From Romanomermis culicivorax (taxonomy: Eukaryota; Nematoda; Enoplea; Mermithida; Mermithidae), in contig CAWUHX010000324.1 of NCBI GenBank assembly GCA_963922205.1, positions 288,801 to 352,800 on the forward strand: DNA of 64,000 bases, given 5' to 3'. The first letter of the stretch is position 1. Each line of letters begins with the position of its first letter. Made by a program: the position numbers and the translations under genes. Positions 21,194-33,168 of the stretch are shown piece after piece. The notes beneath the pieces were generated by a model. That model was given only the letters and a program-made list of their open reading frames with translations, had not been told where the DNA came from and made no database searches.

Positions 21194-21975
21194 ACTCTAT
21201 TAATTTTGAAATGATCGATGCAGCGATCCTTTTCAATACGGAAAAACTAATAAGCTTATTACCATACATGCACGTGGGGGGTTTGGGGGGTTTTGACCCC
21301 CAGCAGACTTTGATTAACTCCCAGCAGATTCCTGCTGATCCCTAGTAGATTTGACTACCCCAGCAATGATCGAGAAAATGACGAAGGAAATTGAGCAAGA
21401 CAGAAGATAAATTCTTCATGAAAATGGGAATGATGCTGTAGTTTAACTATTTTTCTAAACTAGGCATACTTGATTCCAAAAAACTAACATTAAAACTTTA
21501 TAAAAGTGCGGTCTAAGCAAATAATTTCACATATCTGACTGATATAAGTTGTAGAATATGCTGCTTGGATGTTAGAAGACCTATCTAGGACTTTTTATTT
21601 ATCAAGAACGAAAATAGATTTTTTATTCCATCCCCTGTCCTGGCTGACTTCCAGCAGAATTTCTATGCTGCGCATGTGTGCTTATTACTGTAATCAATGA
21701 AAGAATTTTTTCGTCGGTCGAAGAACAGAATAGCTGAATATTTTCCCCGATAACCTGGTTAAGTTGTCAAACTTTTTAGAGAAGCACTCTGATATAGACG
21801 CAGTTCTGTCCATATCGACAGTGGGGATAAGCATAATGTTTTTTCGATTATTTAGCTTTTTTCCATTATCCTGAAGAAATTAAGAAATTTAGCGTTTTTC
21901 TACCGTTGCACTGTATCAAATTAAACCTATTTTTTATTTTTGCTGTGTCTATCATTTTAAACTAAATGGGCTATA
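21194..21975. mobile_element. Tc1/mariner-type MITE (family C), split by a MULE-like MITE
   Basis: The left end, TATTAATTTTGAAATGATCG followed by ATGCAGCGAT, and the right end, ATCATTTTAAACTAAATGGG followed by CTATAG, are the arms of a family also seen at 26231, 40413 and 59548. TA at the borders is compatible with a TA target. The element is interrupted at 21263-21679. Confidence 0.6.
21263..21679. mobile_element. MULE-like MITE with perfect 9-bp target duplication
   Basis: Its termini are CATACATGCACG and CGCATGTGT. A perfect 9-bp direct repeat, GCTTATTAC, flanks it (21254-21262 and 21680-21688). A 9-bp duplication is usual for Mutator-like elements. The interior contains several CCCAGCAGA phrases. 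A close copy lies at 37873-38293. Confidence 0.8.
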
Positions 21976-21984
21976 GTATATTTT

Positions 21985-22205
21985 TGTTGTAATGCTTTAT
22001 TTTTTCCAAATGAGCCTTAGAAAGAAAAAATAATCACGTAAATAACGAACAACTTGCGTACGCCGGCACTTTTTCATTTCAGATTCACTGTAGAATTCAG
22101 GACTACAACCTGAAAAAAATACTAACTTGCGATGCGTGGTCACCACCTGCTCACGGATTTCTCTGGACTTACTTGTGTTTCGAGGCTCATTCGAAAATAA
22201 ATACA
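21985..22205. mobile_element. MITE family B copy
   Basis: The arms TTTTTCCAAATGAGCCT and TCGAGGCTCATTCGAAAATA, with internal AACTTGCGATGCGTGGTCA, match copies at 24893, 35990, 39170, 42100 and 54641. Confidence 0.55.
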
Positions 22206-22425
22206 GTATGATAGCAATGAAAAGCAAGTACTATTTTATATGTTCACGACATGCTACTGAAGTAGTTATCACATAACACTGAAAATTGGTTGGCTCACTC
22301 AACTAACCTTTAACAATGTTCCGAAAAAAACTATCGTAGAAGCTTTGCGTAAACGATTTTGGCGACAGTGCTAATTTGTTTAATTTTGTTATTTACGAGC
22401 ACTTCATAAAAAATACTATATTTCA
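22206..22425. mobile_element. MITE family A copy (decayed)
   Basis: It contains the family phrases AAAAGCAAGTACTATTT, CTCACTCAAC and GTAAACGATTTTGGCGACAG, and ends ACTTCATAAAAAATACTATA. Confidence 0.5.
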
Positions 22426-24357
22426 CAATATAACGACGAAATGCAACATAAGCGGGAAATTTGTGTGGATACTCAGAACTACCGTTGAACTTTTGGGCAA
22501 AATTTGCTATAGTAAAACCCTTGTATAGATAACTTTGACGACATCACTATACGTGGGCTATTTACCTTGTAGATCAAACGTCAACAAATAATGTAGGTTC
22601 AATTTGATGCGCAATCTTCACGGCATAAAAACTTTTTACCATAGAAAAAATATGAATTTTTTCGGAGGCCAAAATCGAAGAAATAAGTAAGTTAAATTTG
22701 TTTCCTTTCAACCGTACATGCAAGCCTGTCGATTCTGAAAAATCGTGTGAATAATTCGATGATTGTCTATGTTCTAAACAAAAAGTTATTGCCAACGATT
22801 TGAAAAGTTAGATATTATTTTCTCGCCAGCATATCTAGCCATTGTTGATATGTCAAAAGACCTGTAATTTTCTTTATGTAGTGTGGCGCTTCATCATGCT
22901 CTGAACGGCTTGAAGTCGATAATATCTATCGTCCAGTGGTCCTTTCCAATAAGCAATATTCCTTCGACGCCTTTATCCTTTTTCATATAGCAAAACCCAA
23001 TCTTTATTTTTTACTCAGAGATAAATTAATTAAAATTATCAAGCCCTTCTTCTTATCCCTGTGTCTCACTGTTTCTTCTCGCTTTTGCAGAATATTCTAG
23101 CCGGTTAAGAGAGTAAGGAATAGAATGTTGGTGAGTGGATAGCTGCTGCAAGACCGAGCTTTGTGGTATACAGAGCACTTGTAGAGTTCCGCTTCAAGAG
23201 GTTGAAGCTCTAAAATGTTCTGTTCATATATAGTTGAATGCCTATACTATAAAAAAAGTGTCCTTTCGTCACACGTACATTAGCGCTTTCAGTTTTTTTC
23301 ATTTCTAGCCTTATGTGGCTTATTCTCATTTTTTTCGTGCACTTCTTCCTCAGCATTGTTTGGCAGCTCTCATTTCAATAAATGAGAATGGGGAAATCAG
23401 TGGAGATTTGTTTTCAAGGTTTTTCCTTGAGCTTCGACGACTGTAGTTAATCATAAGACGAACTCCCTACGTACTCACATGACATTTTCATCTGGCGGTT
23501 GATAATTGCTCGTATTTTTTGTTTCAACATGTTCTGCAGAGCAGCGTTTTGCTTATACTCTAATTCCACAATGCCGTGCAAAGAGGAATGCTTGAAATTT
23601 CGTTTTCGTCCCAAGAATTTTATTATTGTTTTTTCATTGTTACACTTTGACCCACTATAATTTTAATGATATATTCAAATAAATTCTTAGTTTTATCAGT
23701 ACTTGTAGAAATGGATGCGTTTTGAATATAGAAGCCGATAAAATCTTTTTATTAACAACTAAATCTTTTATAGCCAATTGGAGTGTATCCTGGCATGCAT
23801 GTGTTCCTAAGACTGAACTCTCAAATAGGGGTAAAGTTCAAAGTCTGGTGGGTTGTGGTATCTCAAAACTCACTGAATAAGCTACCTTTCTCAAAATGCA
23901 GTACCCAGGGAACCGTTTCCATGAGCTGTAGTGAGAATAATATGTCCCTCATAGATCTCATTGAGTGATAGTCTGCTGGAATATAAAACTCAAGCCCATT
24001 TCATATCAAATGAGCCTAAGTGAGGCGATGCAAAATGCAAGACTTAAATGCGAAAAACGACGGAAGAGGGTTTTCATCGTCTAACACAAATTGGCATTTT
24101 TCGTAGGTCACTGCAGTCAACTTGTTAAAAAGTAAATTGAATCATGTGGCACGTTTTTTTAATAGCATACAGATATTTTTGCATCGTTGAGGTTGATTTG
24201 AAAAATGAACTATAGTCGTCATTCCAAAAAGGCATGTTACACCACAACACAAGCTACTGGATGTTGGAAACTCTGTGTACCCATATTTGGAAAACGTGTT
24301 AAGCATAGAAACTGCTTCAAAGATTTAGTTTTCTGAGCTGTTACTTTGAAGTCTTAA
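22426..24357. other. Gene-free stretch
   Basis: No gene supported. 22440-22800 carries fragments of MITE families A and C. A minus-strand stretch near 22900-23000 reads codon-like for about 30 residues, but without a consistent frame or splice partners. Confidence 0.35.
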
Positions 24358-24676
24358 GGCCCTGTCATACTTCACCGCGCGGTACCGCGCGGCCCCGGCT
24401 GCTCTAGTCATACTAAAAAGCGGCGCCGCGCGGTACCGCCTTTGAAGTATGAATAGGTTTTTGTAATTTTTGCGGCGCCGCGCGGCGCCCCATCAGGTTT
24501 CAACTAAACCAATACACATTTTTTGAGAAGAGCAAAATCCAAAAGTAAAAAAGCGGCACCGTACGGCGCCGCTCGGTACCGCGCGGCGATGTATGACAAG
24601 CCACCGCGCGGCGCCGCCTCTTAGTATGAATAGGACAACCGGCACCGCACGGCGCCGCGCGGGGAAGTATGACAGG
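24358..24676. mobile_element. PIF-like MITE, internally deleted relative of the 19160-20217 element
   Basis: It starts GGCCCTGTCATACTTC after TTAA and ends GAAGTATGACAGG. It carries long GC palindromes built from CCGCGCGG and GGCGCCGC. The junction GGTTTCAACTAAACC then ACACATTTTTTGAGAAGAGC joins sequences that lie about 800 bp apart in the longer copy. The local GC content is far above the surroundings. Confidence 0.7.
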
Positions 24677-24892
24677 AATTTTAGGTTTCCAGGTCAAAAG
24701 TTTTGAACTTTTTGAACACTGTGGTTTTCACTCAACTCACTCCTAAAAATTTTTCAATTAAAATGTCAAAAAAGATGTTGCGCAAAAATTGAAATTTTTC
24801 TGTGTTAATCAAGGTTTCATTAGTTCCCTAAAAATCCGATGGCTAAGCGACCATGCGCTGTTTGAAAAAGTTATGGAATATCTAGTATGTAT

Positions 24893-25290
24893 CTAGTATG
24901 CGCTTTTCATTTTCAAATGAGCCTCAGAATGCCAAAGAATGCAAATGGCCATGCATTGCACGCCGACATTGTCTTTTTTTATAGTTGTAGTTCGGCGATT
25001 GAATTCATCTTGGAGACTTGAGCTGCAGCTGAGCTGTTGGTCATTTCTATATGCCATACCACTGTGTTTAAGCTGCAGCTGACCCAACTCTGTATGTTAT
25101 AATACTGCCGTTAAGGTGCAGCTGGTATAAAGTTTGAGCTACAACTTAAGCTGCAGCTCAGCTTGAGCTTAAATCTCTTTGATGACTTTAATGAGAACTG
25201 AGAAAAAAAGGCGCGTTACGCAGTTTGTTTATTATTTGCAGGAATATATTTTTTTTCTTTCTGAGGCTCATTTAGAAAAAATGGACTATA
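24893..25290. mobile_element. MITE family B copy with AGCTGCAGCT-rich core
   Basis: The arms TTTCAAATGAGCCTCAGAA and TTCTGAGGCTCATTTAGAAA are inverted, with GGACTATA at the right border. The core is full of GAGCTGCAGCT palindromes; a related core lies in the ABCA intron near 61090-61200. Confidence 0.7.
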
Positions 25291-25681
25291 CAAAGTATGC
25301 ATGCGTGAATTCACGAACGAAGAAGCCCCAAAAAATACGCGGTAGAAAGATGCATGCGAAATATTTGAAAAATGCAATCAATTGAGAAACGTAAGTTTTG
25401 CATCAATTTCTACAATCGATGTAAACTGAAAAATGAAGGTTAGTAGTTGAACATAACTCTATGAACCATAAGGGGTTTTCAAGCATTTACCCATTTGATG
25501 CAATTCACGATGATTACTATTCTCTTTTGTACTTCGTCTTTTAAAAGGATCATTTGCTAATTGAGACATCAGACAGAACACTCAATTTTAGAAAGATAAA
25601 GGCGACTTTATTGGAATAGATTCTAAACTGAGAAAGATGCATTAGGTACTCTAACCGACTGAGATATGGTCACATGCATAC

Positions 25682-25928
25682 TATAGTCTGTTTTTTAATA
25701 TGCTTCTAAATAATGAAAGTGGAAAGCAAGTAGTATTTCAGATTTTTACGATTTTCTGATAGACAATATATCAGAGAATAATGAAAATTTGTGAGCATAT
25801 TGACCTAACCGTTCACAATTTTTCGAGTGAAAAATTTTACAATAAGATCTCTATGTAGGTGATTTTGACGACGATACTGATTTGTGTCACTTTTCTATTT
25901 AGAAGCATTTTATAAAAAATAGACTATA
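25682..25928. mobile_element. MITE family A, intact copy (TATAGTCTGTTTTT ends)
   Basis: The inverted arms are TATAGTCTGTTTTTTAATAT and the right-hand AAGCATTTTATAAAAAATAG plus ACTATA. At about 247 bp with TA borders, it fits a Tc1/mariner-type non-autonomous element. Shared internal phrases are GGAAAGCAAGTAGTATTT and TTTTCGAGTGAAAAATTTTA. Confidence 0.75.
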
Positions 25929-26230
25929 GACGAGAATTCTGTGGGTCAGACAATTATAATTTTTCTTAAATTTCACAGAAAATTAGAATTTTGTGCCAAA
26001 ATTTGTCTTCCGTTGGGGGCAGGACAAATTCGCTGGAGGGTAAAAAATGATGCAGCGGTCTACACCCTCAGCAACCATTATACCCGGATGTGCATGTGCG
26101 ATCACAGACGCAATCTATTTATCCACAACCCATAATTTCTTATCTGCTGCGGTTACTAAGGATTGATGAATCTGGTCAAGGCAAGAGTGTAATCCAAAAT
26201 GAAACTGCTTACCAACGTCTGATGAGCTAC

Positions 26231-26468
26231 TACACTCCATTCATTTTGAAATGGTCGATACTGCAAAGTCGCACCCGAACTTTTATTCAAAATTGCGTAA
26301 CGCTTGTTGATTCTGCTCAATTAATTTTTTCCTCATAATACAGAATTTTTGATGATCACTCTTTTCAACGATCTCGAGATGATCGAAATTGATTTCACGG
26401 TCTCTAGTAAGGCTGCGTTTGCCGAAACTCCGGTTGTCGCATCGATCGTTTCAAAATGAATTGAGTAT
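26231..26468. mobile_element. MITE family C copy
   Basis: The arms TACACTCCATTCATTTTGAA and TTTCAAAATGAATTGAGTAT form an inverted pair enclosing CGATACTGC/GCATCGATCG, as in the other family C copies. Confidence 0.6.
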
Positions 26469-26847
26469 ATTTGACTTGAACCACGAATATTTATCATCAC
26501 ACAAAATCAAATGTTGGACAATGAATTCTTTAGCAAAAGAGCTTGACGTGTCAGTTTTATTTAATTCAATTACTCACTTCAGCGAAATGTGTATTCTTAA
26601 ACGTTGAACATGGAGAGTGTGAGGGCGACGAACAGTTCCACAACCTCTCAACAACAGGATCCACGATTTTCAGAAAACGTATCTTTTTTTGCAATCAAGC
26701 TTCAAAACCTTTTGTTAAATATGTGGTCAGGAACAATGATATTTCTGCGATAGTTAAATATTTTTCAGGTACTAGCTGTTCTAGGCCTCCTATGTTCTGA
26801 AATATTAAAATATTCCTCCTGAAAAAAGTGTCCACATTTTAGAATTT

Positions 26848-27065
26848 ACAATGATTGTCTGTTTTTTAAATGCTTTTTAAAAATTGAACAGGAAAGCAAG
26901 TTCTATTTAATGTTATCGTAATTTTCTGCCAGACCACTCGTGACACAGAGCAGCAAAAGAATTCAATTAACCATTAGCAATTTTTTTTAATTTTACAATA
27001 AGAGCTGCACGAAAAACGACTTCGAAAACAGTATTTTTGTCATTATTTGTTTATAGAAAACAGAA
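26848..27065. mobile_element. MITE family A copy (decayed right end)
   Basis: It begins TTGTCTGTTTTTTAAATGC, carries GGAAAGCAAGTTCTATTT and GAAAAACGACTTCGAAAACA, and ends near TTTATAGAAAACAG. Confidence 0.55.
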
Positions 27066-27274
27066 TACAGATACATTCCCCGTGATTGATTTTTCCAAAG
27101 GGCCAAAGGGTTTCTTTCGTAATAATCTAGAAATTATGACTATTGAGACTTCTATAGAAAATGACGAGGAAATGAGAAAGATGACATGTGTCGTTTTTCC
27201 CGTGAAGTGCGAAAAACGATCTACCATAACTACGGTAATCGGGCTCTGACTTCCTAAAACTCTGAGTACTGTAA

Positions 27275-27403
<129 letters not shown>

Positions 27404-27623
27404 TAATCAAATTTGTCCGAGCTAACGATTTTTCGTTCTGAAAAAATATTGTTCACCGTTAACCGAAGAAATTCTGGCGGTATGGCCAGCGGCCGCGCCA
27501 TGAGGTCCTGTTCCAAAGGAACAGTGGCCTTTTTTCACAAACAGGTAAAATAAGTGTTTGACAGATTTGAAACTGACCGATAACTTTCGGCTCTCAAAGA
27601 ATTTTGTATCCTTCCTAACCATT

Positions 27624-27869
27624 CTAGTCTATAAAAATGCTTTTAAAATCAAAAATTACGAAATTATGCCCTTATTCGAGAATCGTTTACACAAAATTTT
27701 TCACCGTAGAATATTTAACTGCAAAAATTATGACCTCTCCCCCGTTGGATGACCTCACAAATTTTAACTTTCATGTGACGTATGATTTGGCAGAAAATAA
27801 CAAAAATATAAAGTGGTACTTGCTTTCCAGTTCTATCATTTGGAAGCATTTGAAGAAAAACAGACTACA
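27624..27869. mobile_element. MITE family A copy
   Basis: The left end is CTAGTCTATAAAAATGCTT; the right end is GAAGCATTTGAAGAAAAACA followed by GACTACA. The family phrase GTGGTACTTGCTTTCCA lies near the right arm. Confidence 0.6.
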
Positions 27870-30800
27870 AATCTTTAATGAGTTTTACTGAAAAATGGCG
27901 GAAATTTTCAGTATCTCAGCTTTTGACCATCTCGAGATCTCGGCTGCTCTAACATAATTGATCTGCCTCCTAACAGAATTTACATTATTTGAAAAATTCT
28001 CATGCATGCTAAGATTCGTAGATCACTTTATAGTTGTTTTTTTATGAAAATTACAAAAATCAGTACACTCATCAAAATTGTTTACAGAAAGCTTTTATAG
28101 TAAGATCTTTCATTCGAAAATTTTAACGTTAGTTTACAAAACATCACTATAGTTCCTTGATAAGTCCAGACACATACGAGTACTCCAAGGAGGCCAAAGA
28201 GAACTGATCAGTCAGTGGAATTCAAATAATCGTCTTGAAGATTGATCAAAAAACTGATTAATCTTTTCAAGGGACCACATGCAGAACCTGCGCTCAACGA
28301 ACTTGCTCTATTCATGTGGTGAGGTCAACCTGGAATGGAAAGTTACAGAAAATTAGGCAAGTTAATAAATTTTCTCTGATTAACGAGGACTGTTTTTACT
28401 CCTATTGACTTTTGTACAAAATTAGAATTTGTGTGGCTTTGTCCTATCTTATTGGGCGTACTTAGCATCTGCCGATCATCGTTTTCTGTGCTGACCGGTA
28501 CTGTTCTTATCTTCTTTCTACGCATCGTGTGATCTTGGATATTTCTGTGCCGTCTCAGTCGTTATGGATGTAGCGAGTCAAAAACTGCATTTAGCCCAGG
28601 AAAACAACATTACCTTTACTTGGCGCCTTTTCGTTACAACAACTTTGCATGGTGCATGTAGACTTTATGCTGTTTTTTGACCGCACTTCATTGTGGATGT
28701 AGTTTCTTTAAACTTGATTAGAATGAAGAATCACAATAGAAAACCAGCAATAGATCAATATTAATAGAAAAGGAAGGATTAAAAATTACTTGTGCGATAT
28801 GCCCTAATTATTGCATTAAAACTCGAGTTTTATGTCAAATGAAATCACAGAAAAAGACGACTTCGAGTGTTGCCAATACAGCTTTGCTTCAGCCACTGTT
28901 GTTGTGAGTTGATGGATTTTTAAATTATCGTATTCATAACTTACTGATTTTCAGTGTCAATTTAGAGTAACGCCATCATCTAGTCCTTTTGTAATTCAGA
29001 TGCAACATTTTTTTCATCAAAGACGACTTCAGGTTCAAACTCTCCAGGTATTTTAACTATTTCGAGTTGCTACGCCATATGAAATAAACAGTCCAGAAGT
29101 ATCATTATCGGTTTTGGAAAATTGTCGTTCTTTCTAGTTTCAAGAGATGCTGCTCTGTACGAACTCGTCAGAATTTGATGCATCATTGTAGACGATTCCA
29201 GCTCGAGATACTTTTTCAACCCTTTATCATGCACAAGAGATTTTGATATTGCTCTCATGATCAGCGTTACTTTCAATGCCCCATTTTTCTCGTTCACCGA
29301 ATCAGCAAATTTCCTATTTCATCACGATTCAGGCGCCGCTTGAGTAAAAAATTAGCTCTTTTGCCATTCTTCGGTCGTCTAGCAAAACATTTTTTGTTTT
29401 TCGACGCAAAAAAAGCTTCTACCACATCATTTTTTGAGCGTATGTTGTGTAGATTCCTAAGAATAAAGTGATGGCGGTAATCGTCCGGGGAGTTTTATAT
29501 ACGCATAGATCACAAAATTATAAACATATTCATCAGTCAGAAATTCAATTTGTAGATGGCTAGAAATCAGGGCTACTCAATTGGAAAATTATACGTACGT
29601 TGACGCCCAAATGTGTAGGTTTTTATTCAATATTTTGTGTGGTCGGCCAGACAGATTAATCAAAAACGAAGGAAACGTTTGAATGCGAAAAATCAACTCT
29701 TTAATATGATGTCTATAAGTGATTGTTGGACATTGGCAGAAATGCTGGTGCCGGTTGCAATAAACGGGATGACCCGGGTGAGCCATATGTCACATCAGAC
29801 ATCAAATTCGCGAGCGTACTCAAATCACCATTAGTAGTTTTTTCAGTTCTCACTCTAAAAACTTTGTGCAAATGACTGACGATGGTACTTATTTTTGTCA
29901 TTTTTCCATTTGGATGCATTCTATAATAAATAGATTATAGTCATTGTTATTTATTGCAACCTGGTTCCCCTACTATCCAGAAAAGTTCTGATTATTCAGC
30001 GTCAGCCATCGGTTGATTATTCATCAGGGACCGGTTTCAATAAACAGAGTGATCCCGAGCTCGAAATGATCGCGAATTTTTTGCAAACAAAACTTATAAA
30101 AAATATTCGCGATAATCCCGTTTATTGCTGCGGCCTCGGCACTATAGCATTATCACGCACTTCCTACATTTTCCGCTGAACTTATTTTGTTTCGTCTGAT
30201 TGTTTCGTTAGATTGGTTTCAGCAATGATATCAGTTTGGTTGGTATGATATATTGTTTTTTGATTTTTTACAGTGTTCTGATGAATTTACAGCTGAGGCT
30301 CAATAAAGACTTGTTCCTTCGACAATTCCGACATTGCGTTTAACTATATAAACAATCAATCAAAAAGTGTATACAGTGCATTTCATGACTCATGTTGACC
30401 AGAGGCATTTCACAATAATTGATTGATTGCTGTCTAGTTTGTATATTCACTAAAATTTGCTTAAATGTGGTCAATAATAGTCGGAGTATAATATGATCCT
30501 AAAAATTTGCGTAATTCTAAAATATTGTTGAAATTCTTTTTATAAAATGTAAAATTGATGACTTTACAGAGTAGTACATTCTTGAATTTCGGTTGTTAAT
30601 TGAGAACTTCAGTTACCACCAATATGAATGGGCTTGTTCAACAGGAAACTTTTCCTTAAAATTGGCGTGTTTAATCACATGAAAATTTAACATTTTGTAA
30701 TGTGTTTTTGCCTCGCCGTAGTGCATTCGATAGTTTTTAGCAATGTTAATATGACAATATGACCTTACAAGTAGTCATTCCTACCAGTAAGCTATATTTC

Positions 30801-32083
30801 AATTGACATATACGAGCATGTGATTATAGTCCATTTATTTTGAAATCGTTGATGCACTGACAATCGAAAATGTAAATTCAATTTGACATGCAATTCATGT
30901 GGTGGAGAGCTTTATGCTGTGGAAAAAACGCTAAATTTTTTATGACTAAGGTGATACCAAACTAAGGGAATGCTATTCGAGAAATGTTGATCAGGTTATT
31001 GATGAAAATTCAGAGTTGTTGGGCTTGCCGCCTCTCCGTGAGAAAACTTTTTCATTATAGTAATGAGCTCACTAGTATTTTCGGTTCAACTGTCTTTCAT
31101 GGTATCACCATTTATAATTTCAGGATAAATAAATTATAATAACACTAAAATCTTATTTTAGTAATCAATAAGGTATATTGCATGTGGATATATTTAATCG
31201 GCATATTTTTCTGCGAACTGTACATGAAATCAAAACAGCGTTCTCATAGTTCAACGATTAAGAGTGTGTAAAATTTGACGAGCCCCGTGGTCCGTAGCAT
31301 AAAAGAATTGCAAACCTGCAACCTACTTGTTGGTCCTAAAATACCCACAAGTTAAAAAATAAAATACAAGTCGTCAACTTGTAGCTCAAATTACAAATCA
31401 TAGATAAAAGTCTCAGAGAGTGAAAATGTACGTAAAAAATAAAAAAAATTTGTGGTGAGTCGTATCGACAACTTATTCTAATTTTTAGCTACAAATTGTC
31501 AACTTGTGTTTCCCTGTAGTCCATTTTTTCCCAGAGATTCATCAGTAGTCAGTTGCAACACGAATTCGTTAGTAATGGTTACCTGAAAGTTTTTTGCATA
31601 AAAACTATTGAAAATTATGAATTCTATAATACTTCTTTAATGGCGAGCCAATTTCCACAAAAAATGACTTTTCTCCATATTACTGTATCCATCGTTGGTA
31701 TACAGGCGAAGGCATGTCCGCGTATAGGCCGTCATTGATAGTGATTTAGCGAGAATGAAAAATGTTGTCGCATCATTGATTATGGGGAAATTGAATAGTT
31801 TAACATAAAAGCTCGGTTTGGGAAATCAAATGCAATGTAATACATTACGTATTTGAATTTCCATCGGAAAACCTTACCACCAAAAAATATAGGAGAATTT
31901 TATTGTTGATCACTGGTATGCAACTTTTAGTGTAAAAGATAATTTTGAACAGGAATGCTTACTGTAATACTATTTGCCACATTGGTCTCTCCGATGCATA
32001 AAACGTATCATTTCAGGATTGGAGGTGTTCCTTTCTCAGTTCACAGCAGCTTTTACCCATTGGGGTAGATTTCGAAGACAAAA
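27870..32083. other. 4.2-kb gene-free stretch
   Basis: No gene supported on either strand. It holds partial MITE copies (family A at 28030-28130 and 29860-29940; family C at 30825-30950) and AT-rich filler. Around 31.35-31.51 kb the phrase GTCAACTTGT recurs. Confidence 0.4.
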
Positions 32084-32766
32084 GGGTACGACTAAACGGC
32101 GGATCCGCCTGGCAGATGATTTTTTTCCAACATTTTCGATGTTTGTGCTCGAATCCGATTTTTTTGGCGGGGATGCATGTCTAAATGGCGGATTTTGAGG
32201 AAATGGTGACTCCAATCCGCCATCCGCATCATGACAACACAGTGAAAAAATTTCGCGGATGTGGCGGATTAGACGTGGCATGATTAAATTTTAAACATTG
32301 TGGCGGGATTAAAATTTTAAGTTGAATTTTGAAAAATAAAAAAATTAATTTCTGAAAAATTAAATTTTGAAGAAAACTATAAAAAAATTAAGATAAATTA
32401 GACTATAAATTTCATTAAAGTATAAAAATTAAAAAAATTAATTTAACTACAAATTTTTGTTCAATTCTGAATTAAAATTTTTAATTTTGTGGCGGCCTTA
32501 AAATTTTACTCCTCCATTTTTATAAAAAAACATGATTCTATTGAGATGCGCTTTATGTGCATGGCAGGAAATTGTGTCGAAATCCGCCGCGCGTCCATGA
32601 AATTTCTCCGCTGTTTAGCCATGTGGCGGATGGTAAATGCAGGTTCGCTATTTCTTCAAAATCCGCCATAAATATGCATATCCATCCGAGGTTAGGCAAA
32701 ACCATCAAAAAATTTTGAGAAAAATATCCGCCATCTGCCACGCGGATCCGTTGTTTAGGCATACCC
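32084..32766. mobile_element. Long-inverted-repeat element rich in GGCGGAT
   Basis: The arms of about 120 bp pair across the element: left GGGTACGACTAAACGGCGGA, right ending GTTTAGGCATACCC, and the sub-terminal blocks GGCAGATG and ATGGCGGATTTTGAGGAAAT pair with their complements near the right end. The centre (32290-32510) is almost pure A/T. No target duplication was found. The right border runs into a short direct repeat, CCAGGAATAAACC, at 32764 and 32832. Confidence 0.65.
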
Positions 32767-32847
32767 AGGAATAAACCCCACACACATTCGCGTGCGCCGT
32801 TTAGACCACATAGATTCCACCATTTAGTCATAGCCAGGAATAAACCA

Positions 32848-32864
32848 ACACACACACACACACA
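32848..32864. repeat. (AC)n microsatellite
   Basis: About eight uninterrupted AC units. Confidence 0.9.
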
Positions 32865-32911
32865 GAACAGGAGAAGTCAGATTTGAAGATCGAGATTCTT
32901 TGTTCCAGGAA

Positions 32912-33168
32912 CTATAGTTTATTTTTTATAAACTGCTTCTAAATTTAAAAAACAAAAATCAACTATGTCGTCAAAATTGAGTAGACAAAACTCTCTCAGT
33001 AGTATTTTTCATTCAAAAAATTGTCAAAGGTTGATTGAATAAGCTCACAAATTTTCAGTCTCACGTGACGAACGGTTTAGCGGAAAATTGTAAAAAACTA
33101 AAATACTACTTGCTTTTCACTTTTATTATTTATATTATTTAGTAGCATTTCAAGAAAAACAGACTATA
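32912..33168. mobile_element. MITE family A copy
   Basis: It starts TATAGTTTATTTTTTATAAA and ends GCATTTCAAGAAAAACAGAC plus TATA. Internal AAATACTACTTGCTTTTCAC matches the copies at 42564 and 43485. Confidence 0.7.

Noticed and set aside
22900-23000. Codon-like stretch on the minus strand (GVEGILLIGKDHWTIDIIDF)
   Set aside because: Only about 30 residues, with competing readable frames and no start or splice context.
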